From contig NZ_KZ559469.1 in assembly GCF_002850745.1 (NCBI RefSeq), forward strand, positions 373,846 to 437,845: a stretch of 64,000 nucleotides of DNA, written 5' to 3'. A program made the position numbers and the translations under genes. The notes under the pieces were generated by a model. That model had not been told where the DNA came from. It did no database searches and was given only the letters and a program-made list of their open reading frames with translations. This document shows positions 17,050 through 25,984 of this stretch, piece by piece (position 1 is the stretch's first letter; the number at the start of each line of letters is the position of its first letter). This stretch comes from Nonomuraea indica (GTDB lineage Bacteria; Actinomycetota; Actinomycetes; Streptosporangiales; Streptosporangiaceae).

Positions 17050-17415
17050 CGTCGCGATAGCGCCCTGACCTGCAGAAACTCCTCGACCGACCATTCCTTG
17101 GCCGCGTTTCGCCGTAACAGGCCTCAGACGCCATGCGGCTTGCCATCCACGGGTTGCCTGAGAGCGTCCCATAGGCCCCGGAGCATTGCGGTGGCGACGA
17201 CTACGCGTTCGCCGGTCCTTTGAACCATCTCCGCATGCCCGGGCTTGTCCCAGCGCCCAGGCCGCAAGGCACAAGGTGGCGATGACGACGCTCCGCTGTG
17301 CGGGGACCATCCCGGCATGCGGTTGTGACCACGTTGGCTGCGAAGAGGTTGACGGTTTCCCCTGAGGAGGCGAATCGACAAGCGGCCCGGGTTGGGGCTG
17401 ATCGGTTCGTCACTG
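17050..17415. other. No gene recognised
   Basis: 366 bases between the att copy and the proline-rich gene. Several short frames are open, but none has recognisable motifs. It contains CCTTGGCCGCGTTTCGCCG near 17097, a word related to CTTGGCCGCGTAT found beside the other tRNA-Tyr copies. Confidence 0.4.
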
Positions 17416-18078
17416 TCAGGGCGGCCGCCCTCCTCGCGCATGCGCACTCTGGTTCTGGTGGATGAACTGAGGGCCAGGATCCGGGTTCGCAGTTACCCGG
17501 TGCCCATGCGCTGGAGTCGGATGCAGGGGCACCGCCGATGTTGTGTGTCTGGGTTCAGGGCGGATCGCTGGGCCAGGATGTTGGTGGAAGTCTGGGCCCC
17601 GCTTGTGCTGGTTCGGGGATGGGCGAATGCTGCGTACTTGGGGCACGCGCTTGTTGGTCGCCTGTGGAGTGGGCAGCGGCCGGGCGCGGCGCGAAGGGGC
17701 CCCGGAGACCGGCCGGTCACTGCGGTTGTGTGTTCCCGCCACGCTGGAGGCCGGTGATGGCGTGGTCGGCACGGGGCGGTGCGAGGTCGAGCCCATCTGT
17801 CGGGGAGTGACTGATGGCGGATTGGGCGAGGAGGACGCGGAGGGGTGCGGTGTCGGCCCGGAGAAGGAGGCCATGGACTGACGGACGACCGCGGCTTGGG
17901 GCGGGGTGACGGTGGTCTCGCCCGGTTCATGGACGGGGTGGAGTGTCGTCGAGATGCCTGGGATGCCGATCAGGGCGACCGCGAGCACCAATTGGAGAAT
18001 GCCTGCCACAACCGCCGCTGTCTTCATCGTGCGGGCCTGATGAGTACGGGCCGTCGGTGTTGAAGGCTGCTGTGTCAC
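17416..18078 (-). CDS. Hypothetical single-pass protein with Pro/Ser/Thr-rich exterior
   Basis: Not a recognised family. GTG at 18078 gives 220 residues: a short cytoplasmic N-terminus, one hydrophobic helix (TAAVVAGILQLVLAVALIGIPGI, about 19-41), then a long Pro/Ser/Thr/His/Arg-rich region without predicted fold. An alternative ATG lies at 18027 just before the helix. It looks like a membrane-anchored or secreted unstructured protein. It is divergent from the Rhs gene with 146 bases between starts. Low sequence complexity in a high-GC frame means it could be non-coding. Confidence 0.35.
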   Translation of the reverse strand: MTQQPSTPTARTHQARTMKTAAVVAGILQLVLAVALIGIPGISTTLHPVHEPGETTVTPPQAAVVRQSMASFSGPTPHPSASSSPNPPSVTPRQMGSTSHRPVPTTPSPASSVAGTHNRSDRPVSGAPSRRARPLPTPQATNKRVPQVRSIRPSPNQHKRGPDFHQHPGPAIRPEPRHTTSAVPLHPTPAHGHRVTANPDPGPQFIHQNQSAHARGGRPP

Positions 18079-18224
18079 GACCGCGGCTGCCGCGTGATGG
18101 TCACGTGTGCCACCTCCAGTGTGTTGACCAGATTGATCTAGACATGGCAGCCGACCGGAGTCAAGGCATGATCGCCTGCGGCCTGCTGCGTTGCTGGTAG
18201 GGGCCGTTTTACCCAAGAAGTTGT

Positions 18225-21200
18225 ATGGCTGCGGTTTGCTGTGAATTCGCTGGGAGTGCGGACGCCAACGGCAACCCCACCGTCTTCAGCGACTACCACC
18301 CCTCCGGCTACCCGGAGAAGATCACCGACGCCTACACCAACACCACCACGACCGCCTACGACGCTCGGGGCAACGTGCGGTCGGTCACCGACGCTCTCGG
18401 CAAGACCACGACGCAGACGTACGACATCTTCAAACGCCCGCTCGAGTCGAAGGTCCCGAAGGACCAGGACGCGGCCACGCCGAAGTTCATCGTCACCCCC
18501 GCGCCCGAATACGACCGCAACGACAACGTCACGAAGATGACCGCGCCGAACGGCGCCGTCTCCACCGCGGTCTACGACGAGGCCGACCAGCTCCTCGAGT
18601 CGAACCTGCCCAAGGACACCGCCGACCGACCAGAGCGCAAGGCCACCTTCACCTGGGACCTGGCCGGCAACCTGAAGACCCAGACAGAGCCCAAGGGCAA
18701 CCTGTCCGGCGCCACCGCGGCCGACTTCACCACCACCTACGTCTACGACCCGATCTACCAGCTGACCGACGTCATCAACGCCGACCAGCACAAGCTCACC
18801 TACGTCTACGACAACGTCGGCAACGTCACCAAGGTCATCGACCCGCGCAAGAACGCCACCACCGACACCGGCGACTACACCGCGATCTACACCTACGACC
18901 GCAACCACCGTGTCAAGACCGCCAAGGACGCCGCCGGCTACCTGACGGCCACCGACTACGACCTCGACGGGTTAGTCGTCGGCCAGACCGACCAGGAGAA
19001 CAACAAGACCATCACGGTCTACAACAAGCGCGGCGACGTCACCGAAACGCGGGTCCCGCACTCCGAGACCGACGGCGTCGTCAAATACGTCACCACCCAG
19101 TTCACCTACGACCAGGTCGGCAACAAGACCAAGACCATCACCCCGCGCGGCGTGGAGACCCCCGAAGACCCGGCCGACTTCATCCACGAGACGAAGTACG
19201 ACAAGCTCAACCGGCCGGCCGAGGAGATCTACCCCTTCGACCCGGACGACCCGGTCTACAACAAGCCCGACAGCGTGTTGTACGCCTACGACGCGGTCTC
19301 CCGGCTGAAGGAGATCTCCCACCCGCCCTCGCACGGGCAGACCGTCCGCAACGTCTCCACCATGTCGTACTGGGACAACGGCTGGTCCAAGACCACCACC
19401 GACCCGTGGGACATCAAGACCACCTACGACTACAACGACCTGGGCCTGCAGACCAACCGCACCGTCACCTCGGCAGGCGGCTCCTCCCAGCGCGCCCTGG
19501 ACTGGTCGTACTACCCCGACGGCAAGCTCAAGACCCACTCCGACGACGGCGTCCCCCTCGGTCTCGACGTCGTGCTCGGCGACAACTCCGACACCGGCCA
19601 GGTCGCCGCGGTCGGCTCCTGGACCACCACCGGCGGCGGCACTTCCTCGTCCAACATCGTCGGCCCGACAGTCGCCGCGACCTCGGGCTTCGTCGGCTAC
19701 GACTACGCCGTCGCCCCCGCCGGCACCGGCGCCGGCAGCTTCACCTGGAGCCTGACCACCCCGAGCGCGGGCAGCTACAAGCTCTACGCCCAGTACCCCG
19801 CCGGCGCCACCGCCACCAACGCCAAATACACCGTCACCCACGACGGCGGCACCGCCGACGTCACGATCGACCAGACCAAGAACCCCGGCACCTGGGTCGA
19901 GCTCGGCGCCTACACCTTCACCGCCGGCAACACCGGCTCGGTCAAACTGACCGACGACGCCAACGGCACCGTCGTCGCCGACGCCGTCAAACTCGTCCGC
20001 GACAACGCCGGCGACACCGACACCGAGACCAAGGACTTCACCTACACCTACGACTCCAACGCCAACCTCACCAAGATCGAGGACAGGTCCCCCACAGCCA
20101 AGATCGACCTGTGGGGCATCACCTACACCAACCTCAACCAGATCGACCAGATCCAGGAGAAGCTCAACAGCGTCCTGAAGAACACCACCGCCTACCGCTA
20201 CAACGAGAACAGCGCGGTGGTGGAGCGCACCCACGACAAGACGCTGGCCACCTACGGCTACGACATCCGCGATCTGATCGAGCAGGTCGTCAACAAGAAG
20301 TCGGCCACCGACACCCAGCCCAAGACCACCAGCTACACCTACACCCCCCGCGCCGAACGCCTGAAGGAGACCAAGGCCAACGGCAACACCGTCGACTACG
20401 ACTACTTCCTGTCCGGCGTCCTACGCCACTCCCTCGAAAAGAAGCCCAACGCCACCGTGGTCGCCGAACACACCCTCGGCTACCAGGGCAACCTGCACCG
20501 CGCCCGCGACCACGCCAAAATCCAGAACGCGGACTCACCCGGCTCGTACCTGGAACACGAGTACACCTACACCTACGACCCCCGCGACCGCATCGCCAAA
20601 ACAGTCAAGACCCCGGTCGCCGGCGGAGCGGCCGAAACCGAGACGTACTGGCACGACGCCAACAGCAACGTCCACGAAGAGACGGTCCTCGGCAAGAAGA
20701 CCACCTTCACCTACGACCGCAACCGCCTCATGACCTCCGTCACCGACGGAGCCACCAGCACCTACACCTACGACCCGTACGGCCGGCTCCGCACCATCCA
20801 GGGCGGCGGCAAGATCTGGGAGAAGTACACCTACGACGGCTTCGACCACGTCACCCGGCACGAGAAGCTCGGCGGCGACGGCGCCACCTCCACGGTCACC
20901 AAGTACACCTACGACCCCCTCGACCGCACCACCACGAAGACCGAGAAGGAAGGCACCGCCTCCGCCAAAACCACCTACTCCTACCTCGGCCTGTCCGCCG
21001 AAGTCCTGGACGAAGAGGTGGCCGGCAAACTCGTCAAATCCTTCCAGTACTCGCCCTGGGGCGAACGCCTGTCACAGGTGAAGTTCACCGAGGACAACCG
21101 CGAAGAGTCCTCCTACTACGGCTACAACCCGCACACCGACGTCGAACAGATCACCTCGGAAACCGGCGACACCCGCGCCACCTACGGCTACACCGCCTAC

Positions 21201-22223
21201 GGCAAGAACGACGACAAACTCTTCACCGGCATCGACAAACCCGACCCCGTCGACCCCACCGCCAAAGAGGAGTACAACCCCTACCGGTTCAACAGCAAGC
21301 GCTGGGACAACTCCACCGGCATGTACGACATGGGGTTCCGCGACTACAACCCGGGCCTCAACCGCTTCCTCCTCCGCGACACCTACAACGGCGCCCTCGA
21401 CGACCTGAGCCTCGGCCTCGACCCCTGGACCAGCAACCGCTACGCCTTCACCGGCGGCAACCCCATCACCAACATCGAACTCGACGGCCATGAACCACGT
21501 CCGTGGCACAACCCTAAGTTCGACCCGGAGACGTTCAATTACGACCGGTACTGGCAGTGTGAGAGGAATCCCGGCACTTGCAGTAGAAGTCACAATGTGA
21601 ATCTCCCGCGGAAGCCGGTGGCTTCGCACGCGAGCAAACCAGACTCCAGCCTCGGCGTTCCTCCGGTTACAGCCCCGAGGTTGCCGGTAACGGCACCAGA
21701 AACCGGGCCGGTGAAACCAGTGGGTACTGCCGGGCGCATCTTCGGCTCGATTCTTGGCTTGGCTGGATCGCTGCTCACCATTCTGACGTTGACCTGTGGC
21801 GATTCCCCGGGTGCGGCTGGCTGCGAGGGCAGCCAGAAGACTTCCGTAAATCAAGACGAAGATGACCCGTATTACCTTTATCGCTCACCGCATAAAGGCA
21901 ACAAGGCAACGGAGGCGTTCGGCCTAAATCCAAATAATCATCCAGACACTGGACGTCACCCTGGAACCGCATACCTGGGCGACTCCGCGAGCGTAGCTAA
22001 GCAGTACGCAGGAACTGCTGATTATGAGGATGGATACTATGAATATGAAATGAAGCCGGGATTCCTCAAGGCGTTCCCTCCTGAGATTTATCGCAGGACG
22101 CACGACAATAAGCCTGGCGAATATCAATGGATTATTCCAAGGGCCGAGATTCCTCGCTTCAATTCTTATATCGCGAAATCGCAATGGATCAATTACTATG
22201 GGGGGTATGCCTGGACGGACTAG
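18225..22223 (+). CDS. Rhs-repeat polymorphic toxin, 5'-truncated, with ADP-ribosyltransferase-like C-terminal tip
   Basis: 1332 residues that begin inside the YD-repeat shell (ANGNPTVFSDYHPSGYPEKITDAY) with no signal or N-terminal domains and no ribosome site, so the 5' part of a larger gene is missing. Tens of YD repeats (TYVYDNVGNVTKVID and similar) are interrupted at about 450-590 by a golvesin-type beta domain (TPSAGSYKLYAQYPAGATATNAKYTV). The conserved Rhs core reads FNSKRWDNSTGMYDMGFRDYNPGLNRFLLRDTY and ends near residue 1089. The variable tip includes YYLYRSPHKGN, HPGTAYLGDSASVAKQYAG and EDGYYEYEMKPGFLKAFP, a layout compatible with an ADP-ribosyltransferase fold (Arg, then a TAYLG-D/S strand, then a late Glu). 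The tip is markedly less GC-rich than the shell, a sign of module exchange. Confidence 0.88.
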   Translation: MAAVCCEFAGSADANGNPTVFSDYHPSGYPEKITDAYTNTTTTAYDARGNVRSVTDALGKTTTQTYDIFKRPLESKVPKDQDAATPKFIVTPAPEYDRNDNVTKMTAPNGAVSTAVYDEADQLLESNLPKDTADRPERKATFTWDLAGNLKTQTEPKGNLSGATAADFTTTYVYDPIYQLTDVINADQHKLTYVYDNVGNVTKVIDPRKNATTDTGDYTAIYTYDRNHRVKTAKDAAGYLTATDYDLDGLVVGQTDQENNKTITVYNKRGDVTETRVPHSETDGVVKYVTTQFTYDQVGNKTKTITPRGVETPEDPADFIHETKYDKLNRPAEEIYPFDPDDPVYNKPDSVLYAYDAVSRLKEISHPPSHGQTVRNVSTMSYWDNGWSKTTTDPWDIKTTYDYNDLGLQTNRTVTSAGGSSQRALDWSYYPDGKLKTHSDDGVPLGLDVVLGDNSDTGQVAAVGSWTTTGGGTSSSNIVGPTVAATSGFVGYDYAVAPAGTGAGSFTWSLTTPSAGSYKLYAQYPAGATATNAKYTVTHDGGTADVTIDQTKNPGTWVELGAYTFTAGNTGSVKLTDDANGTVVADAVKLVRDNAGDTDTETKDFTYTYDSNANLTKIEDRSPTAKIDLWGITYTNLNQIDQIQEKLNSVLKNTTAYRYNENSAVVERTHDKTLATYGYDIRDLIEQVVNKKSATDTQPKTTSYTYTPRAERLKETKANGNTVDYDYFLSGVLRHSLEKKPNATVVAEHTLGYQGNLHRARDHAKIQNADSPGSYLEHEYTYTYDPRDRIAKTVKTPVAGGAAETETYWHDANSNVHEETVLGKKTTFTYDRNRLMTSVTDGATSTYTYDPYGRLRTIQGGGKIWEKYTYDGFDHVTRHEKLGGDGATSTVTKYTYDPLDRTTTKTEKEGTASAKTTYSYLGLSAEVLDEEVAGKLVKSFQYSPWGERLSQVKFTEDNREESSYYGYNPHTDVEQITSETGDTRATYGYTAYGKNDDKLFTGIDKPDPVDPTAKEEYNPYRFNSKRWDNSTGMYDMGFRDYNPGLNRFLLRDTYNGALDDLSLGLDPWTSNRYAFTGGNPITNIELDGHEPRPWHNPKFDPETFNYDRYWQCERNPGTCSRSHNVNLPRKPVASHASKPDSSLGVPPVTAPRLPVTAPETGPVKPVGTAGRIFGSILGLAGSLLTILTLTCGDSPGAAGCEGSQKTSVNQDEDDPYYLYRSPHKGNKATEAFGLNPNNHPDTGRHPGTAYLGDSASVAKQYAGTADYEDGYYEYEMKPGFLKAFPPEIYRRTHDNKPGEYQWIIPRAEIPRFNSYIAKSQWINYYGGYAWTD
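21101..21450 (+). repeat. Rhs core segment, copy 1 of a direct repeat
   Basis: About 350 bases nearly identical to 23850-24199 (offset 2749), with only scattered third-position changes. It covers SSYYGYNPHTDVEQITSETGDTRATYGYTAYG through LSLGLDPWT. Such homology allows recombination that swaps the downstream toxin tip. Confidence 0.9.
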
Positions 22224-22305
22224 CGCGAGCGGCGTCAGAGGCGTACACTGCGATGAGCTATTCCTTTACCTAGCTCATTGTGCATGAGACTTGGTCACGA
22301 TAGGA

Positions 22306-22352
22306 GGTGTGCAACATATCCGACGCGGCTCGCGTCGGATATGTTGCACACC
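22306..22352. terminator. Perfect 22-bp hairpin between Rhs toxin and S1-domain gene
   Basis: GGTGTGCAACATATCCGACG... (22306-22327) is exactly complementary to 22331-22352, with a three-base loop GCT. No T-run follows on either strand. It lies 83 bases after the Rhs stop and 34 before the S1-gene ATG, with AGGAGG overlapping its left edge. It may act as a terminator/attenuator, an RNA structure masking the AGGAGG, or a recombination site. Confidence 0.6.
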
Positions 22353-22386
22353 GAGGCCTTGGATAATTCAGCGAAATGGAGAATTC

Positions 22387-22923
22387 ATGAGTAATGGTGG
22401 ATCGCACGCGTCGCTCGACTCCCTGCTGGATGGCCAAGTTGTGAAAGCTGTGGTCACATCAATATCCAGGTCGGGCGTGTTTGTCGATCTCGGTGGTATT
22501 GAAGGGTATATCAGTGTCCCGAACCTGTCATGGAAACAGTTTGATGACCCATCCGATGTGGTGCGGGTAGGGCAAGAGGTGGTCGCAGTGGTGCTTCAGG
22601 TGGATTTTGAGCACAGACAGGTCCGGCTTTCGATGAAAGCCCTGAGCGTAGATCCCTTGCAACATTTTGCGCTCACGATGCTCGGGACTATTTTGACAGG
22701 GCCTGTTGTGAAAGTGGTTCCTATTGGCGCTTTCGTCAAGGTCGACGAGGACGTCGTGGGGTTGGTTCCTGTATCCGAGTTCGAAGAAGACCATGCAGGT
22801 CGAATGCCCGACGTTGGGACCGAAATAACCGTTAGAGTCGAAAGTATCAATCTTAATCTGCGGCGCGTACAGCTATCTCTCAATCCTTCATTGACCTCTT
22901 TTCATCCTCGGGCGACTTCGTAG
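22387..22923 (+). CDS. Two-domain S1 RNA-binding protein; candidate immunity/partner of the Rhs tip
   Basis: 178 residues, ATG at 22387 with GGAG at 22378-22381. Two S1 (OB-fold) repeats: DGQVVKAVVTSISRSGVFVDL...GYISVPNLS...VRVGQEVVAVVLQVD...QVRLSMKAL (about 14-82) and GTILTGPVVKVVPIGAFVKVDEDVVGLVPVSEF...VGTEITVRVESINLNLRRVQLSLN (about 99-166). S1 domains bind single-stranded RNA. Its position immediately after a toxin tip, where immunity genes normally sit, suggests protection, but this is inference. The last 11 residues (SLTSFHPRATS) are encoded by the left end of the IS5 element, so the native C-terminus has been replaced. Base composition is lower in GC, like the toxin tip. Confidence 0.85.
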   Translation: MSNGGSHASLDSLLDGQVVKAVVTSISRSGVFVDLGGIEGYISVPNLSWKQFDDPSDVVRVGQEVVAVVLQVDFEHRQVRLSMKALSVDPLQHFALTMLGTILTGPVVKVVPIGAFVKVDEDVVGLVPVSEFEEDHAGRMPDVGTEITVRVESINLNLRRVQLSLNPSLTSFHPRATS

Positions 22924-23815
22924 TTCTGCAGAAGAGCGATGGCCTTGCAGAGGTGCCCAGCCTTGAGTGGGCAGCAGCGGAGCTTCCGCAGGATGCGCCA
23001 GGTCTTGAGCTGGGCGTTGGCGCGTTCGCCTGGACCGCGAAGGCGGGCGTGTGATCGGTTGGCCCGCTTCTGAGAGGCGGGCTTATCTCTGCCCTTGTAG
23101 GGCGTGATGACCGGACCACCGGCACCCTGGTAGCCCTTATCCGCCAAGACAACGATCCCGGCCCGTTCCAGTTCCCTCAGGATGCCCCAGATCCGGGCAG
23201 CGCTGAGATCGTGCGTCCTGCCCGGCAGCGCCCCCGAGGTCCACAGGATCGCCCCGTCCGGTGCGGCGATCACCTGGATGTTCATCCCGTGCACGCGGTG
23301 CTTTCCGGAGAAGTACGGCCGGTCGGCGGCGACCCGGTCGGTGCGGATCAGAGTGCCGTCCAGCACCAGGTAGTGCACTCCATCCCGGCAGGCCTTGCGC
23401 AACGCCTGCCCGATCTTGGGCGAACGCGCCGACAGCAGCATCACGGCCTCCTCCACATACCGCCAAGCGGTCGCGGTGGAGACACCGAACCCGGCCCCCA
23501 GCTCGGTGAACGTCTCGCCCTTGCGCAGGTGAACCAGCACCAGCAGGGCCTGCTGTCCCGGGTTGAGCAGCCGCCAGGCCGACTTGATCGCCTTACGATG
23601 CCGGCGGATCACCCCGGCAACGTAGTTCAACGTTGAACGCGACAAATCGACGGCAGCACGATAAAACAGCATCCGAGGCCCCTGGTTGTGACGGATCTGG
23701 TTGTGGTGATCAATCCATCTACCAGGGGTTTCTTACGTCGTCAGGCGATCGCCAAGCTCGCGATCAGGCTGTGACCAGCGCCCTGCCGTCAGGGGGATGA
23801 AAAAGCCTCATTGAA
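22887..23815. mobile_element. IS5 family insertion sequence
   Basis: About 929 bases bounded by imperfect inverted repeats: TTCATTGACCTCTTTTCATCC from 22887 and, as reverse complement, TTCAATGAGGCTTTTTCATCC ending at 23815 (16 of 21 match). It contains one transposase gene on the minus strand. It has inserted at the 3' end of the S1-domain gene; the right flank meets the orphan Rhs tip after 34 bases. No clear target duplication. Confidence 0.75.
22902..23672 (-). CDS. IS5 family transposase (DDE superfamily)
   Basis: 256 residues, full length for the short-ORF IS5 groups. N-terminal helix-turn-helix (NPGQQALLVLVHLRKGETFTELGAGFGVSTATAWRYVEEAV, about 38-78), then the DDE nuclease domain: YLVLDGTLIRTDR with the first Asp, GKHRVHGMNIQVIAAPDG, VLADKGYQGAGGPVITPYKG with the second Asp, and GERANAQLKTWRILRKLRCCP with the catalytic Glu. 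Intact and possibly active. Confidence 0.93.
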   Translation of the reverse strand: MLFYRAAVDLSRSTLNYVAGVIRRHRKAIKSAWRLLNPGQQALLVLVHLRKGETFTELGAGFGVSTATAWRYVEEAVMLLSARSPKIGQALRKACRDGVHYLVLDGTLIRTDRVAADRPYFSGKHRVHGMNIQVIAAPDGAILWTSGALPGRTHDLSAARIWGILRELERAGIVVLADKGYQGAGGPVITPYKGRDKPASQKRANRSHARLRGPGERANAQLKTWRILRKLRCCPLKAGHLCKAIALLQNYEVARG

Positions 23816-23849
23816 CTAAACCTGATGACATAATAATCCTGGGTTCAGG

Positions 23850-24978
23850 CGAAGAGTCCTCCTACTACGGCTACAACCCCCACACCGACGTCGAACAGAT
23901 CACCTCGGAAACGGGCGACACCCGCGCCACCTACGGCTACACCGCCTACGGCAAGAACGACGACAAACTCTTCACCGGCATCGACAAACCCGACCCCGTC
24001 GACCCCACCGCCAAGGAGGAGTACAACCCCTACCGCTTCAACAGCAAGCGCTGGGACAACTCCACCGGCATGTACGACATGGGGTTCCGCGACTACAACC
24101 CCGGCCTCAACCGCTTCCTCCTCCGCGACACCTACAACGGCGCCCTCGACGACCTGAGCCTCGGCCTCGACCCCTGGACCGCCAACCGCTACGCCTTTAC
24201 AGACGGCAATCCGATTAGCAACGTCGAACTCGACGGGCACATCCCCATCGACATGTCGCCCGAAGAGTACGGCAAGCAGGTGTCCGCGGCGGCGGCAAAG
24301 GCAGCCAAAGAAGATGAAGAGCGCAAGTGGTGGGACATATATATAGAGCCGCACGAGACAGCCTTCGACCTTACCGCGATGTATCTGCGCCTGCACGACC
24401 TCATGACCAATGGCGGCCGGGGCAAGGTCACCACCTCACGTACGGACAATTACATCCGCGGAGGCTCCTACGACAATCCGGAGAAGAAGCCCGGTTACGC
24501 CGATGTGCTCTACGGGACGGAAGACAAAGTTTACATCTGGGAGGTCAAGCACGCGGGGAGCCCCGCCGAGCAGCAAGCGTCGGCGCAACTACGAAACTAC
24601 ATCAAGTACCTACAGAAGCAGTTACGCGAGAAGGGGGACAACCGGATAGTCGAGCTTGGGTTCAGCCTGTCTCCACGGGGCGGCGTGAACAGATCTAACC
24701 CACGCGAGTTCATATCCGTCAGTTCGCGAGGTAATGGCGTCGAGGTCTATCGGATCAGCAAGATAAATCCGCCGAGGCCAGCCGGCCCGCATCCCGTGCC
24801 AGTGCCAGGGCCGGTTCCGGTGCCTACTGCGGCGCCAGGCCCCGCTCCATTCAGCGCGCCACAATGGCAGGCTCCGAGTGTTGACTGGGGCGCGGTCGGT
24901 CAAGGTGCCGTAGCGGGACTGCTTGCAGGGCTAGCCTTCCTTGGAGGCGCATTATCCGGAGGTGCGGCAGTGCAATAG
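23850..24978 (+). pseudogene. Orphan Rhs core-tip cassette with PD-(D/E)XK-like nuclease toxin
   Basis: From 23850 the frame is the last 117 residues of the Rhs core, nearly identical to the upstream Rhs gene, then a different tip. There is no start codon before the core; the first ATG in frame is at 24070 inside it. The tip (from about 24240, 246 residues) has a charged helix (EYGKQVSAAAAKAAKEDEERKW), then GYADVLYGTEDKVYIWEVKHAGSPAEQQASAQLRNYI, where the spaced D...ExK fits a PD-(D/E)XK nuclease core, followed by a Pro-rich linker and a Gly/Ala hydrophobic end. Orphan tips are a silent reservoir that recombines behind a full-length Rhs gene. The nuclease call is motif-based. Confidence 0.8.
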
Positions 24979-25010
24979 GATAGTATTCCGGCAAAATATA
25001 TAGACGACTG

Positions 25011-25060
25011 TTCAGACCTCGGAAGCCGTAATCGCCGAGCCGAGGCTTCCGAGGCCTGAA
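25011..25060. terminator. Long hairpin between orphan toxin tip and next gene
   Basis: TTCAGACCTCGGAAGCC (25011-25027) pairs with GGCTTCCGAGGCCTGAA (25044-25060), 17 bp with one mismatch, loop 16. It lies 32 bases after the toxin stop and 45 before the next ATG. Its position is equivalent to the hairpin at 22306-22352 after the first toxin. Confidence 0.6.
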
Positions 25061-25105
25061 CCTGCGCGGGTCCTCCATGGACCTTCGCGTGCGGAGGAGG
25101 ATGAC

Positions 25106-25960
25106 ATGGATGCCGGTTTGGCGGTGCTCGTCGATCACCGAACACCTGCCCAGGGCGCGGAATTCCGGGAACTCGTGTCCGACTGGACGGAAACTGTTCT
25201 CGCCTATGTAACCGACGATCTCTTCGGATCGACGTCGGATCAGATTCGTCGGGCGAACGTTGATCTGTACTCAATGCTGCGCATTGTTTCGCTGCGCCGA
25301 GGGCGCAGAGCCGTGAAAGAGTATGACGGGGTGCCGGAACACTATCGCACCTTTCTGCAGGCAGGGCTAGAGCGGCCGGAAGAGATGTCACTCGTGCTGG
25401 CGGGCAGGCAGGCTGACGGAAGCGTGGGATTTCCAAGGCTGGAAATAGCCGCCCACCGGTTCGCGGACGCACCCGAATGGATGACCCTGACGGCCGAGGC
25501 CTGGTTGACGGAGTCGGTCGTCACAGATGACGCTCCGTTGCCGGAAAATCTCGCCGCAGTGCTCCGCCAGCATGCCGAGCGGCACTCGGTGCAATTCGGC
25601 TTCGTCGCCGACGATGCACAGCCTCCGGCGAGCGCCCTGGAAAGGTCGCTGGGCCTTTTCGAGGAGGACACTCGTCCGCGGAGCGACAGCTCCCTGAGAG
25701 GCTACTCATGGGTCATGGTGATCAATCCGTGCGTTCTGGAAGCCGCAGGCGGGCTGGCGCACTTGACCAACAGCGGTGCATTCACCGCTGTTGAGACCCT
25801 TTCCGAAGGAAGGGTCTTTCTGCGGGCGACGGCAACGTTGCAGGAGTACACCGACGCGGCTGTGGAGCGGGTCCACACGGCCCTCGCACCAGTGCTGCCT
25901 TGGGGGAAACCGAGGTTCGACCCCAATCTCGCCCACCGCCGCCTCGTCTACAGCAACTAG
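25106..25960 (+). CDS. Hypothetical protein, candidate immunity protein for the nuclease tip
   Basis: 284 residues, ATG at 25106 with a strong GGAGGAGG at 25093-25100. No family recognised with confidence. It looks like a soluble cytoplasmic alpha/beta protein: no signal or membrane helix, acidic overall. The C-terminal part (GYSWVMVINPCVLEAAGGLAHLTNSGAFTAVETLSEGRVFLRATATLQEYTDAAVERVHTALAPVLPWG) resembles proteins found beside actinomycete toxins, with a 'LAPVLP.G.P' ending. It directly follows the toxin tip after a hairpin, the normal place for an immunity gene. Function is inferred from position only. Confidence 0.75.
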   Translation: MDAGLAVLVDHRTPAQGAEFRELVSDWTETVLAYVTDDLFGSTSDQIRRANVDLYSMLRIVSLRRGRRAVKEYDGVPEHYRTFLQAGLERPEEMSLVLAGRQADGSVGFPRLEIAAHRFADAPEWMTLTAEAWLTESVVTDDAPLPENLAAVLRQHAERHSVQFGFVADDAQPPASALERSLGLFEEDTRPRSDSSLRGYSWVMVINPCVLEAAGGLAHLTNSGAFTAVETLSEGRVFLRATATLQEYTDAAVERVHTALAPVLPWGKPRFDPNLAHRRLVYSN

Positions 25961-25984
25961 TGCGCCGATGCCGAGCAGGAAGCC

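Noticed and set aside
18972..21493. Long frames on both strands inside the Rhs gene
   Set aside because: Repetitive Gly/Val or Arg/His/Pro strings that mirror the YD repeats in other frames; the Rhs frame explains the whole segment.
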